This document shows, piece after piece, positions 1 through 8,734 of a stretch of DNA of 64,000 nucleotides. Below the pieces are notes generated by a model. It was not told where the DNA came from, searched no databases, and worked only from the letters and a program-made list of their open reading frames with translations. The translations under genes were made by a program, and so were the position numbers. Each line of letters starts with the position of its first letter. Within the stretch, counting starts at the first letter, position 1. The DNA comes from Variovorax atrisoli 110B (GTDB lineage Bacteria; Pseudomonadota; Gammaproteobacteria; Burkholderiales; Burkholderiaceae_C), in contig NZ_KB907459.1 of assembly GCF_000382045.1 (NCBI RefSeq), positions 62,001 to 126,000 of the forward strand, written 5' to 3'.

Positions 1-829
1 GCCCCATCGAGCCCGAGATGCATGCGATGACCGACACCGCCAGCGCCTGTCCGAACCTGAAGGGCGTGATGAACGAGAACAGCGCGCCCACCAGGCTCGC
101 CACCGCGATGCCGATGGCCCAGCTGGTCCAGTTGAAGCTGCGGCTCACGTTGGGCGCGAAGGGTTCGCGCTGCATGCGCCGCGAGATCAGGTGCTGCACC
201 AGCACCGAGGTCTGCACCACGAACACCAGGAAGAACACGAGGAACGCGCTCTTGCCCTCGTAGCCCGGAAAGCTCAGCAGCAGCAGCGCCGGCACGTGGC
301 TCATGCCGTAGACGCAGACCATGATGCCCCACTGCAGCTTGGCGTTGCGCTCCAGGAACTGGCTCGGGTCGTTGGCCAGCGCGCTGGCCACCGGGATCGC
401 GAGGAACACGTACACCGGGATGAACACGGTGAAGAGGTCGAAGCGCGCGGTGGCCACCAGCCAGAACTGGATCGGCAGCACCACGAAGAAGGCCAGGATC
501 AGGCTGCGGTGGTCGCCGCGCCGCGTGGGCGAGAGCGTGATGAACTCGCGCAGCGCGAAGAAGGAGATGAGCGCGAAAAGCACCGTGGCCACCGTCTCGC
601 CGAGCGCCCAGCCGATCCAGAAGACCAGCGCCATGAACCAGCTCGTGCCGAGCAGCTTGCGGAAGTGCGCCAGCTCGGCCTGCCAGGCCGCGTCGTGCAC
701 GGGGTTGCGCTTCTCCCTGAAGCTCAGGAAGAACGCGGTGGCGCTCACGATCGCGAGCACGCCGAAGACGATGAGAAAGAGCGCCGCGACCTGCTGGGTC
801 GGGCTGAGGCTGCGCAGGAACTGGTTCAT
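1..829 (-). CDS. CdsA-like phosphatidate cytidylyltransferase, C-terminus outside window
   Basis: Partial gene running off the left edge. The visible 276 residues start MNQFLRSL and contain about six to seven hydrophobic helices separated by short basic loops. This matches the CDP-diglyceride synthase (CdsA/YnbB) type membrane enzyme, which makes CDP-diacylglycerol from phosphatidate and CTP. The signature end of the family lies outside the window, so the assignment rests on topology, on FALREFITL-like segments and on the neighbour: a PlsC-type acyltransferase ends only 7 bp upstream on the same strand. The two probably form a lipid operon. It may be a second CdsA paralogue rather than the housekeeping one. 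The family call is fairly secure, the exact substrate is not. Confidence 0.72.
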   Translation of the reverse strand, partial: MNQFLRSLSPTQQVAALFLIVFGVLAIVSATAFFLSFREKRNPVHDAAWQAELAHFRKLLGTSWFMALVFWIGWALGETVATVLFALISFFALREFITLSPTRRGDHRSLILAFFVVLPIQFWLVATARFDLFTVFIPVYVFLAIPVASALANDPSQFLERNAKLQWGIMVCVYGMSHVPALLLLSFPGYEGKSAFLVFFLVFVVQTSVLVQHLISRRMQREPFAPNVSRSFNWTSWAIGIAVASLVGALFSFITPFRFGQALAVSVIACISGSMG

Positions 830-836
830 GTCGTCG

Positions 837-1730
837 TCAGACGTCGCGCAGGGCGATCACGGCGGCGCGCGCCCGGTCGAGAAAAGGGCGACGCTCCTCG
901 CCCGGCTCCACGCGGATCGGCGCGCCGAAGGTGACGGAGCAAAGAATGGGCACCGGCACGATCTCGCCCTTGGGCATGACGCGCTGCACGTTGTCGATCC
1001 ATGCGGGCACCAGCACCACCTCGGGGAACATGCTGGCCAGCGTGTAGAGGCCCGACTTGAACTTCTGCGGCTCGCCGGTGTGGCCGCGCGTGCCTTCGGG
1101 AAAGATGATGATCGAGTCGCCGCTGCGCAGGGCTTCGACCAGCGGAGCGAGTGGATCGGAGGCGGTTGCTGCCGTTGCAGGAGGAGGTGCGGGTTCGGGT
1201 GTTGGGGGAGGCAGCGGCGGAGGCGGCGGTGCGGGGGGCTCGGGAAGGTCGAGCTGGCCCTGCGCACCGGGTGCCGTTTCGGCGGGAGCGGCTGGCGACT
1301 CTAGAGGCAGCAGCGGCTCCATCGAGGGCTCGATGCGCTCGGCTGGCGGTTGTGCGACGGATGGCGTGGCAGGCACCGGCGACGGGGGCTCGGCAACGAC
1401 GGATGCTGTCGCTGCAGGAGGCACAGCGGGCGCCATGGCGGGTGCCGTCGCGGCCTGCCGCTCCACGTACACCGCATTGAACACCTCGGTGGTGATCCAG
1501 CGCTTGACCGGCGTGTTGGCCCAGTAGTCGCGTGCCGCGATGGGCCGCGTGATGCTGCGCAGTTCCTCCGGCAGCGCCGCCCAGATCATCACCAGGTCGG
1601 CGTGGCTCTGGTGGTTCGCGAAGTAGATGCGCTGCTCGGCCTTGGGCGGACAGCCGTACCAGCGCGCCTGTGCGCCCGTGAGCAGTCGGACGATTCCCAA
1701 CAGCAGCCAACCCGTGAGCTTTGCCAGCAT
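837..1730 (-). CDS. PlsC-type 1-acylglycerol-3-phosphate acyltransferase with proline-rich insert
   Basis: 297 residues. An N-terminal hydrophobic segment is followed by the acyltransferase HX4D motif (NHQSHAD, His40 to Asp45). The substrate-binding block FPEGTRG lies at about residues 210-216, and VLVPAWIDN follows it. Family members transfer an acyl chain to lysophosphatidate at the inner membrane face. Between the blocks, at about residues 92-192, is an Ala/Pro-rich stretch with runs of prolines, where relatives normally have a short linker. The start codon forms CATATG with the start of the divergent gene, so either real start could be further inside. The CdsA-like gene follows 7 bp downstream, which suggests consecutive phospholipid steps. 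Confidence 0.8.
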   Translation of the reverse strand: MLAKLTGWLLLGIVRLLTGAQARWYGCPPKAEQRIYFANHQSHADLVMIWAALPEELRSITRPIAARDYWANTPVKRWITTEVFNAVYVERQAATAPAMAPAVPPAATASVVAEPPSPVPATPSVAQPPAERIEPSMEPLLPLESPAAPAETAPGAQGQLDLPEPPAPPPPPLPPPTPEPAPPPATAATASDPLAPLVEALRSGDSIIIFPEGTRGHTGEPQKFKSGLYTLASMFPEVVLVPAWIDNVQRVMPKGEIVPVPILCSVTFGAPIRVEPGEERRPFLDRARAAVIALRDV

Positions 1731-2159
1731 ATGGGCGCGATGATACGGGTCATGCGATGGCGTTTCGATCCTCTTTCACTGGCGTGGGCGGTGGCCCTGT
1801 TTCTCGTCCTGCTGCTGCTGGCCACCGTCGGCGCGCGCTGGGGCTGGCTGCGCAGCTTCTTCGGCGACGTGCTGGCAGTGGTGTGGGTGTACTTCGTGTT
1901 CAAGACCGCGATCGGCGCGCGCGTGCTGCCGCTGGCGTTGGCCGCGCTGGGCGTGGGCCTCGCGGTCGAGCTCGGGCAGGACCTCGCTGCGGCATGGCAC
2001 CTGCACACTCCGAACCGCGCATTGCGCATCGTGCTCGGCAGCACGGCCGACTGGTGGGACGTGCTGGCCTACAGCATCGGCTTCGCCGCCGTGCTGGCCA
2101 TCGAGGGCCTGCGCGGCGGATCCGTCAGGGCAGCTCGGCCGCGGGCATCCGCGCCATGA
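1731..2159 (+). CDS. DUF2809-like small membrane protein
   Basis: 142 residues from the ATG at 1731; in-frame ATGs at 1740 and 1752 are equally possible starts. Four hydrophobic segments are visible. The block VWVYFVFKTAIG followed by ALGVGLAVELGQD resembles the DUF2809 family, whose function is unknown. A conserved-looking DWWDVLAYSIG segment precedes the last helix. The gene is divergent from the acyltransferase, with adjoining start codons, and its 3' end overlaps the mtgA 3' end by about 35 bp in convergent orientation. Nothing in the sequence suggests a substrate. Confidence 0.62.
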   Translation: MGAMIRVMRWRFDPLSLAWAVALFLVLLLLATVGARWGWLRSFFGDVLAVVWVYFVFKTAIGARVLPLALAALGVGLAVELGQDLAAAWHLHTPNRALRIVLGSTADWWDVLAYSIGFAAVLAIEGLRGGSVRAARPRASAP

Positions 2160-2868
2160 CGGTGGCGGCGCGCCCGCTCAGGTAGGGTGAGCCGGGGCGC
2201 CGCTCGAAGAACTTGGGGCTGGGCAGCATCACCGCGAGCCGTGCGGCCTCGTTGGCGCTCAGGCGCGAGGCCGGCTTGCGGAAGTAGTACTGCGATGCCG
2301 CCTCGGCGCCGAACACGCCTTCGCCCCACTCCACGCTGTTGAGGTAGATCTCGAGGATGCGCCGCTTGTCGAGCAGCACTTCGAGCAGCGTGGCCAGCAC
2401 CAGCTCCTGCCCCTTGCGCAGCATGGTGCGCTCGCCCGACAGCAGCAGGTTCTTCGCGAGCTGCTGCGTGATGGTGGAGCCGCCGCGCAGCTGCACGGGC
2501 CGCACCGGCTTGCCGCGTGCGGCGGCACGCGCGGCACGCCTGGCGGCGAGTTCCTCGGCCTTGGCGTTGCGCTGGCGGGCCCGCTCGATGGCCTCCCATT
2601 CCACGCCGTTGTGGTCGACGAAGCCCGAGTCCTCGCTCGCGATCACCGCGCGCTTGAGCGTGTCGTTGATCTGCGCGTAGGGCACCCACTCCTGGCGCCA
2701 GCCCCCGCCGCGGCCTTGATGAACGGCGATCTGGAAAGCCTCGGAGCGCTGGAAGGCGGTGCTCTGCGGATCGATCACCGCCATCGCCGCGATGCGCACC
2801 AGGAAGAACAACTGCAGTGCAACGCCGGCCACCGCGAGGCAGGCGATGAGGCGCAGTACGGCCTTCAT
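2125..2868 (-). CDS. mtgA: Monofunctional peptidoglycan glycosyltransferase
   Basis: 247 residues. One N-terminal membrane anchor (about residues 5-28) precedes a GT51 domain. The catalytic-Glu motif appears as ASEDSGF, followed by GGSTITQQLAKNLLLSGERT and RRILEIYLNSVEWGEGVFG, all hallmarks of MtgA. It polymerises lipid II glycan chains without a transpeptidase domain. The ATG overlaps the aroE stop as ATGA, which fixes the start and implies translational coupling. One family variation is a basic Ala/Arg-rich insert (about residues 100-117) between the first two catalytic motifs. Confidence 0.95.
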   Translation of the reverse strand: MKAVLRLIACLAVAGVALQLFFLVRIAAMAVIDPQSTAFQRSEAFQIAVHQGRGGGWRQEWVPYAQINDTLKRAVIASEDSGFVDHNGVEWEAIERARQRNAKAEELAARRAARAAARGKPVRPVQLRGGSTITQQLAKNLLLSGERTMLRKGQELVLATLLEVLLDKRRILEIYLNSVEWGEGVFGAEAASQYYFRKPASRLSANEAARLAVMLPSPKFFERRPGSPYLSGRAATVMARMPAAELP

Positions 2869-3719
2869 TTGCTGATCAGCTCGGCCCGGATCTCGTCCAG
2901 CACCTGCGCCGACGGCGGCCGCACGCCGCGCCAGATCTCGAAGGACTCCGCCGCCTGCTCGACCAGCATGCCGAGCCCGTCGCGCGCTACCGCGCCGTGC
3001 GCCTCGGCCCAGGCCATGAAGCCGGCGGCGGCGGGGCCGTACATCATGTCGACCGCGAGCCCGCCTTCGCGCAGCACGCTGGCCTTCACCGGCACCGCGT
3101 CGCCCGCGAGGCTTGAAGCGGTGGCGTTGACCACCACGTCGAAGGCCCCCGGTATCTCGTCGAGCGCCCAGGCCTCCAGCGAGGCGCCGTGCCGCAGCGC
3201 GATGGCTGCATGGCGGCGCACAAGCTCCGCGGCCTTCTCGACGGTGCGGTTCGCCACCACGACGCGCGTGGCGCCCGCATCGAGCAGCGGCCCCAGCACG
3301 CCAGCCGCGGCACCGCCCGCGCCGATCAGCAGCAGCGCCTTGCCCTGAAGCGGCACGCCCGCGTTGCGCACGATGTCGTTGACCAGGCCGATGCCGTCGG
3401 TGTTGTCCGCATGGACGCTGCCGTCGGCCTCGAAGCGCAGCGTGTTCACCGCCTGCGCGAGCAGGGCGCGCTCGCTGGCGTGCTGCGCGAGCGCCGCGGC
3501 CTCGAGCTTGAACGGCACGGTGATGTTGCAGCCGCGCGCGATGTCGCCGCGCTCGGCGGCCTCGCTGCGGAAGGCCGCGATGCCTTCGGCGAATGCGCCG
3601 AGCGGAACGAGCCGCCGGCCGTATCCCATCTGCTGGCCGCACAGCTGCGCGAAGCGCGCGTGGATGCGAGGCGAGCGGCTGTGCTCGACGGGGTTGCCCA
3701 TGACGCAGTACAGGTCCAT
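2865..3719 (-). CDS. aroE: Shikimate dehydrogenase
   Basis: 284 residues, the usual length. The shikimate-binding N-terminus (GNPVEHSRSP), NITVPFK with the catalytic Lys, NTDGIG with the catalytic Asp and the NADP-binding loop GAGGAA are all present. The enzyme reduces 3-dehydroshikimate with NADPH in the cytosolic shikimate pathway. It lies in a leftward cluster, exonuclease - TonB-like - aroE - mtgA, and overlaps mtgA by four bases. The same pathway's first enzyme is encoded at 14235-15353 in this window. Confidence 0.96.
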   Translation of the reverse strand: MDLYCVMGNPVEHSRSPRIHARFAQLCGQQMGYGRRLVPLGAFAEGIAAFRSEAAERGDIARGCNITVPFKLEAAALAQHASERALLAQAVNTLRFEADGSVHADNTDGIGLVNDIVRNAGVPLQGKALLLIGAGGAAAGVLGPLLDAGATRVVVANRTVEKAAELVRRHAAIALRHGASLEAWALDEIPGAFDVVVNATASSLAGDAVPVKASVLREGGLAVDMMYGPAAAGFMAWAEAHGAVARDGLGMLVEQAAESFEIWRGVRPPSAQVLDEIRAELISK

Positions 3720-3789
3720 GGTGTCTGTCTTCCTTGATTGCGCCTGCTGTCTTGCGCGGCTGTTCCGGTGTTCTGTCGCTGCGCCGTTC

Positions 3790-4647
3790 TTACTGCTGCG
3801 AGGAGAGTTCGACCGACCCGTCGTGCGCGAAGCGGAAGTGCGGGCGGATCACGATCTGGTCCGCGTGCTCCCTGCGCATCGCATCGGTGAAGCTGCCGAA
3901 ACTGCCCACGCTCGCGACGATCGCCTGCGCGCGCTTGTCCAGCACGGGCTGGCCGGAGCTCTCGTCGATCACCGTCGAGAGCAGGCGGCCGTCGAAGTTG
4001 ACGGTGATGGTCATCGTGAGTTCGCCGTAGAGCTTCTTGCCGGCGAGCGTCGGGAAGTTGGCCGTGCCCTGCGCCTCCACGCGGCGGCGCAGCGAATCGA
4101 CGTAGGTGGCGAAGGCGGCCTCGCGCGTGAAGGGGCTGAGGTAGCGCTTCTTGGGGCGCGCGTTCTCTTCGTTCACGCGGCGTTCGATCTCGGCCAGCAG
4201 GTTGATCATCTGGCGGCGCTTTTCCTCCTGCGCCTTGGCCTCTGCCGGATCGCCGGCGTTGCGCGGATCGGGCGCGGGCATCGCGGCCAGGTCGCGCTTG
4301 AGCTGGGTGAGCATCTGCATCTGCTCGGCCTGCATCGCGTCGACCTTGCGCTGCGCGTCCTCGAACGAGTCGCCCACGGTGGTGAAGCTCGACGGCGGAA
4401 GCGGGCTGGTGGCGCGGCCCTTGTCGAGGTCGCCGCCGCCCGCGAGCGAGGTCTGCGCGCGCAGCCGGGCGGCGGGGTCAGGCCTGTCGTTGGTCTTGGT
4501 GTTGACCAGGATGACCTCCAGCGGCGTGTCGCTGAAGACCTTGTTGAAGGATTCGGGATCTACGAAACGCACCGTGAGCAGCGCGGCGTGCACAACGACC
4601 GACACGCCCAGTGCGATCTGCAGCGTGCTGAGGTCCTTGAAGTTCAT
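3790..4647 (-). CDS. TonB-family C-terminal domain protein (energy transducer-like)
   Basis: 285 residues. There is a short cytosolic N-terminus, one membrane anchor (about residues 10-26) and a long charged periplasmic linker with predicted coiled-coil character (about 85-150, rich in Gln, Glu and Arg). The C-terminal domain has the TonB-like block LYGELTMTITVNFDGRLLSTVIDESSG. TonB proteins couple the proton-motive force to outer-membrane receptors, but no exbB or exbD is nearby. A structural or cell-envelope role is therefore equally possible. It sits 49 bp after the RNB exonuclease and 70 bp before aroE. Confidence 0.8.
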   Translation of the reverse strand: MNFKDLSTLQIALGVSVVVHAALLTVRFVDPESFNKVFSDTPLEVILVNTKTNDRPDPAARLRAQTSLAGGGDLDKGRATSPLPPSSFTTVGDSFEDAQRKVDAMQAEQMQMLTQLKRDLAAMPAPDPRNAGDPAEAKAQEEKRRQMINLLAEIERRVNEENARPKKRYLSPFTREAAFATYVDSLRRRVEAQGTANFPTLAGKKLYGELTMTITVNFDGRLLSTVIDESSGQPVLDKRAQAIVASVGSFGSFTDAMRREHADQIVIRPHFRFAHDGSVELSSQQ

Positions 4648-4696
4648 TCTCTAGACTCCTCCAGGGGCCGCACTTCTCCGGACGATCCGCCGGGGT

Positions 4697-6766
4697 TCAT
4701 GCTGGCGTTTTTTCTTCGGGGGCGGCCTCGCTGTCGTTCAGGTCGACGGCGATGGCGATCGGGCCCGCAACCACTTCTTCTTCCCCGTCGTCGCCTTCCT
4801 CCTCGGCGGCAGCCTCGCCGGCCTTCGGTGCATCGAGGCGTTCCAGCACGGTGCCGCTCACGTCGAGGGCGATCTCGTCGATCTCGCCGAGCTTCACGCG
4901 CAGGCGCGCGCCGCGCTCCTGCTGCCCGGCCACGGGGAACACCAGCGGCAGCGTGTCGGCACGCACCAGCGCGCCGTTGGGCATGTCCTTGATGACGGTG
5001 GCCTCCAGCTCGGTGATGCCCTGCTGCTGCAGGTACTTCAGCGTCCAGAAACGCTCCATGCCGCCCTGGTAGGCGTTGTAGGCGGTGTAGGCCGCGTCGA
5101 AGCCCGAGAGGATGGAGAACAGGTCGGCGTCCTTCGGCTTGAACGGCGCGGCCAGCGCGGCCGTCTTGCCGTGGCGCGCGGCCGCGATGATCTGCCACTG
5201 GTTCACCAGGTCGGTGTAGCGGCGCAGCGGCGAGGTGCTCCAGGCGTAGCTCTTCACACCCAGGCCCGCGTGCGGCAGCGCGCGCGTGCCCATGCGCACC
5301 TTGATGCCGGGCGCGAGGCTGGCCTGGCTGCGGTAGAGCGCGGGCACGCCGAGCTCGCCGAGCCAGCCGCCCCAGCTGCTGTTGGCCAGGATCATCGCCT
5401 CGGACACGATCAGGTCGAGCGGCGCGCCGCGCTGGCGGGTGCTGATCTGAACCTGCTCGCTGCCGGTGGGCTCGGCGCCGTCGTTGCCGACGAGGCGGAA
5501 GTTGTAGTCGGGCCGGTTGAAGCTCTCGGGCTTGCCGCGCACCACCTCGCGCTGCGCCTTCAGCTGCTTCGCGAGGCGGAACAGGAACGACAGGGGCGCG
5601 CGCATGCGGGCCGCGGCCTCGGGTGTGCCGTCGGCGTTGAAGGTGGCGTCTTCCAGCCACTGCTGCGTCACGACGGTGTCGAGCTGGTCGTGGCGCAGGT
5701 TCGCCGCGATGGGCACCCGCTCCAGCTTCGTCTCGGTGCCCTGCAGCTCCAGCGTGGCCTCGTCGAAGCGCGCATAGAGCGACACGGCCGGGCGGTCGCC
5801 GCCTTCGAGCAGCGTGTAGGTGTCGACCACCTCGTCGGGCAGCATCGTGATCTTGTAGCCCGGCATGTAGACCGTGGACATGCGCGCACGCGCCACGTTG
5901 TCGATCGGGCTGCCCGGCGCCAGCGCCAGCGCCGGCGCGGCGATGTGGATGCCGACCGTCACGGTGCCGGTGCCCAGGCCCTGCACCGAGAGCGCGTCGT
6001 CGATCTCGGTGGTCTGCGAATCGTCGATGGAGAAGGCCTGCACGCCCTCGGCCCGCGGCAGGTCGTCGGCGATGGCCGGCGCCGCGAGGGCCGGGAAGCC
6101 GGTGCCCTTGGGGAAGTTCTCGAACAGGAAGCGCCGCCAGTGGAACTGGTAGGGCGAATCGATGGCACCGGCACGCTCCAGCAGGTCGAGCGGCGGGCGC
6201 TGCGTGGCGCGCGCGGCCTCGACCACGGCCTTGTATTCGGGGGCGTTCTTGTCGGGACGGAAAAGAATCTTGTAGAGCTGCTCGCGCACGGGGGCCGGGC
6301 ACACGCCCTCGGCCAGCTGCGCCGCCCACTCGGCGATCTGCGCCTGGATGGCCTTCTTCTTCTCGATGGCGGCCAGCGCCTGCTGGACGATCTCGGCCGG
6401 TGCCTTCTTGAAGCGCCCCTTGCCGGCGCGGCGGAAGTAGTGCGGCGCCTCGAAGAGGGCGAACAGGGCGGCCGCCTGCTGGGCCAGCGAGGGCTTCTCG
6501 CTGAAATACTCGGCGGCCAGCTCGGCGAAGCCGAATTCGCCCTCGGGCGCGAATTCCCAGGCGAGGTCGAGGTCCATGCCGGCGGCGAGGTCGCGAGCCT
6601 CGGCGATCAGGTCGGCGGGCGAGGGCTTCTCGAAACGCAGGACGATGTTGGCGCCCTTGACCTTGACGCGCTTGCCGGTGTCGAGCTCGACCTGCGCCGA
6701 TGCTTCGGCCTCCGACAGCACGCGGCCGCCGAGGTACTTGCCGGCTTCTTCAAACAATACAAACAT
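4697..6766 (-). CDS. RNase II/R-family 3'-5' exoribonuclease
   Basis: 689 residues from the ATG at 6766 (MFVLFEEAGKYL). The RNB catalytic block is clear: a DDSQTTEIDDALSV motif with the metal-binding aspartates, and the later STSPLRRYTDLVNQ block. The protein degrades single-stranded RNA from the 3' end. It lacks an evident complete S1 domain with a basic tail as in RNase R, and it ends in an acidic Glu/Asp-rich tail. An open frame continues upstream to about 6976, but that extension is only translated repeat sequence (6814-6998) and I reject it. The gene heads the cluster with the TonB-like gene, aroE and mtgA. Confidence 0.9.
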   Translation of the reverse strand: MFVLFEEAGKYLGGRVLSEAEASAQVELDTGKRVKVKGANIVLRFEKPSPADLIAEARDLAAGMDLDLAWEFAPEGEFGFAELAAEYFSEKPSLAQQAAALFALFEAPHYFRRAGKGRFKKAPAEIVQQALAAIEKKKAIQAQIAEWAAQLAEGVCPAPVREQLYKILFRPDKNAPEYKAVVEAARATQRPPLDLLERAGAIDSPYQFHWRRFLFENFPKGTGFPALAAPAIADDLPRAEGVQAFSIDDSQTTEIDDALSVQGLGTGTVTVGIHIAAPALALAPGSPIDNVARARMSTVYMPGYKITMLPDEVVDTYTLLEGGDRPAVSLYARFDEATLELQGTETKLERVPIAANLRHDQLDTVVTQQWLEDATFNADGTPEAAARMRAPLSFLFRLAKQLKAQREVVRGKPESFNRPDYNFRLVGNDGAEPTGSEQVQISTRQRGAPLDLIVSEAMILANSSWGGWLGELGVPALYRSQASLAPGIKVRMGTRALPHAGLGVKSYAWSTSPLRRYTDLVNQWQIIAAARHGKTAALAAPFKPKDADLFSILSGFDAAYTAYNAYQGGMERFWTLKYLQQQGITELEATVIKDMPNGALVRADTLPLVFPVAGQQERGARLRVKLGEIDEIALDVSGTVLERLDAPKAGEAAAEEEGDDGEEEVVAGPIAIAVDLNDSEAAPEEKTPA

Positions 6767-6813
6767 CCCTCGATTGTCCCACGCTGAACCCGGCGCCCCC
6801 ATTCCGGGGATGC

Positions 6814-6901
6814 CGCGGAACCGGCTTTGCCGGGCCGCAGGCATCGCCCCCCCGGAGAGGGGGCCGGCGTAGCGACACGAAGTGCGCGGAGCCTGGGGGG
6901 A
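6814..6901 (+). repeat. Dispersed intergenic repeat, copy A
   Basis: About 88 bp beginning CGCGGAACCGGCTTTGCCGG and ending near AGCCTGGGGG. It contains the small dyad CCGGCTTTGCCGG, a C-run/G-run dyad and the block GCGACACGAAGTGCGCGGAG. It is nearly identical to copy B, which starts 12 bp after it, and is related to copies at 11808 and 20472. All copies are intergenic. Confidence 0.85.
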
Positions 6902-6912
6902 GACCAAGGCCT

Positions 6913-6998
6913 CGCGGAACCGGCTTTGCCGGGCCGCAGGCATCGCCCCCCGGGAGGGGGGCTGGCGTAGCGACACGAAGTGCGCGGAGCCTGGGGGA
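6913..6998 (+). repeat. Dispersed intergenic repeat, copy B
   Basis: Tandem partner of copy A with only a few differences, mainly in the length of the central C/G runs. It ends 5 bp before the stop codon of the leftward esterase gene at 7003. The pair fills the whole space between the esterase gene and the exonuclease gene, so any exonuclease promoter must lie in or beside it. Confidence 0.85.
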
Positions 6999-7002
6999 AT
7001 GC

Positions 7003-7596
7003 TCAGACCGGGTTGATGAAGGCCATCACGTCGTCGAGGTGGGCCTTCTCGAAGTCCGACAGGGCGTGGTCGCCGCCTTCGAGCAGCTTGATGTTGCTGT
7101 CGGGGTAGCGCGCGGACATCTCGTGCCAGTCGAGCGCCTCGTCACCCTTGGCGATGATGGCGAACACGCGCTCGGGCCGCGTCAGCGGGCCGACTTCCAT
7201 GGCGCGCAGCTCGTGGATGTACTCCGGGCGGAAGTAGAAATGCTCCGCCGGATCGTGCCAGGCGGTCTGGTCGCCGATGTAGCGCATCAGGTCGCGGGCG
7301 GGATGCACGGCCGGATTGAGCAGCACCGCACGGCAGCGCGTCATGCCGGCGACGTAGGTGGCGTAGTAGCCGCCGAGCGACGAGCCGATCACCGCCATCG
7401 ACTTGCGCGGCCAGTGGGCGATGCCCTTCATCACCATGTCGATGGCGTCGTGCGGCGACGGCGGCAGCTGCGGACACCACCATTGCAGGTTCGGATGTCG
7501 CCGCGCGACGCGGTCCGCAACGATCCGGGCCTTGGTCGAACGAGGCGAAGAGCGGAAGCCGTGCAGATAGAGCAGGTGGGTTGTTTGCGGATCCAT
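7003..7596 (-). CDS. YqiA/UPF0227-type alpha/beta-hydrolase (putative esterase)
   Basis: 197 residues from the ATG at 7596 (MDPQTTHLLYLHGF). The oxyanion segment LYLHGFRSS, the nucleophile elbow GSSLGGYYA (GxSxG) and a late GGDHALSDF with the catalytic His make an alpha/beta-hydrolase of the YqiA type. E. coli YqiA acts on short-chain esters in vitro; the natural substrate is unknown. A longer start at 7659 would add a proline-rich leader that relatives lack. The gene is divergent from the response regulator at 7982. Confidence 0.85.
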   Translation of the reverse strand: MDPQTTHLLYLHGFRSSPRSTKARIVADRVARRHPNLQWWCPQLPPSPHDAIDMVMKGIAHWPRKSMAVIGSSLGGYYATYVAGMTRCRAVLLNPAVHPARDLMRYIGDQTAWHDPAEHFYFRPEYIHELRAMEVGPLTRPERVFAIIAKGDEALDWHEMSARYPDSNIKLLEGGDHALSDFEKAHLDDVMAFINPV

Positions 7597-7981
7597 GCGA
7601 GGTAAGGGAGGGCAGTGCGGCGGTGGAGCCTCGCTTGTCGGGAACGGGTAATTCTGCATGAGGTCTGTTCTCGCGAGGCCGCTTCCGGCACACAAAAACC
7701 GGCTGGTCGGGTTCTTCGGCAGGCCGCAGCCTGCCGTGCCCCCGGGGCGCACCGGCGTTCCGCAACTCCCTGCGCCTGGGACTTGCTGCGCATCTGCAAT
7801 TCGAAAGTACTCAGGTCGAGTTCGCCTTGCTGCAAATCGCCTACGTTCCGCTTACTTGTCCATCCGGTACAGCGGCCGCAGGCCCGGAAAAAAGCGGCCC
7901 GAGTGTCGAACAAAGCCTGTTCTCGCAGATATCCCATGAACGGGGGAGGTACGCGCGGATACCCCGTGCCCGCCGAGGCTT
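7597..7981. other. Non-coding divergent interval between esterase and regulator genes
   Basis: About 385 bp without a convincing gene. It holds a perfect 8-bp inverted repeat (CGGCAGGC at 7717-7724 and GCCTGCCG at 7729-7736, loop CGCA). The surrounding CCGGCTGGTCGGGTTC could be a decayed copy of the dispersed repeat. The promoters of both divergent genes presumably lie here, but I cannot place them with confidence. Confidence 0.5.
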
Positions 7982-8728
7982 ATGCTTGGAGGAATGAACA
8001 TTGAGGCTCAGGACGACACGTCGCTACGCCGCTGGGGCGTGCTCGTGGTCGAGGACGACAGTCGCGCGCGCGCCTTTTTCGAGGCGAGCGTGCAGCGCAG
8101 CCCGCGGCTTTTCTGGCTCGGCAGCGCGGGTACCGTGCAGGAAGCGCTGGGCTGGCTCTCGCGCACGACCACCATTCCCGATGTGTTGCTGGTCGACCTC
8201 GGCATGCCCGACGGCACCGGCCTCGACGTGATCCGCGAGGCCGTCGCGCGCTTTCCGGGCTGCGAGCCGCTGGTGGTGTCGGTCTTCGGCGACGAGGAAA
8301 ACGTCCTCGCCAGCATCGAGGCCGGCGCCGTGGGCTACATCCACAAGGATGCCGCGCCCGAGGACATCGCGCAGACCATCGTCGAGATGAAGGCCGGCGC
8401 CTCGCCGATCTCGCCCATGATCGCGCGGCGCGTGCTTGCCAAGTACCGCAGCCTGCAGACGGCCGCACCCGCCGGCGCAGCGCCGGGCGCCGCGCCCGAG
8501 GCAGCGGCCGAGGAGGCCGACCGCGGCCTGCTCTCGGTGCGCGAGCACGAGGTTCTGACGCTGATCGCGCGCGGTTTCTCCTATGCCGAGATCGCCCGTC
8601 TCAAGGGCCTGAGCGTTCACACGGTCCAGACCCACATCAAGAATCTCTACGGAAAGCTCGCGGTGCATTCCAAGAGCGAGGCGGTCTTCGAGGCGACGCG
8701 TCTCGGCCTGCTGTCTCATCCGGGCTGA
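7982..8728 (+). CDS. NarL/FixJ-family response regulator
   Basis: 248 residues from 7982. An alternative ATG at 7994 sits only one base after GGAGG, which is too close, so the upstream ATG is preferred. The receiver domain has the acidic pair (VVEDD), the phospho-acceptor Asp72 (LLVDLGMPDGTG) and the conserved Lys (HKDAAPED). An Ala/Pro/Glu linker leads to a C-terminal LuxR-type helix-turn-helix (LSVREHEVLTLIARGFSYAEIA). It should be a DNA-binding output partner of the kinase that begins 6 bp later. Targets are unknown. Confidence 0.93.
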   Translation: MLGGMNIEAQDDTSLRRWGVLVVEDDSRARAFFEASVQRSPRLFWLGSAGTVQEALGWLSRTTTIPDVLLVDLGMPDGTGLDVIREAVARFPGCEPLVVSVFGDEENVLASIEAGAVGYIHKDAAPEDIAQTIVEMKAGASPISPMIARRVLAKYRSLQTAAPAGAAPGAAPEAAAEEADRGLLSVREHEVLTLIARGFSYAEIARLKGLSVHTVQTHIKNLYGKLAVHSKSEAVFEATRLGLLSHPG

Positions 8729-8734
8729 GCGCAG

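Noticed and set aside
6767-6976. N-terminal extension of the RNB exonuclease
   Set aside because: The frame is open, but it only translates the two dispersed repeat copies and gives the same short peptide twice; the family start fits MFVLFEEAGKYL at 6766.
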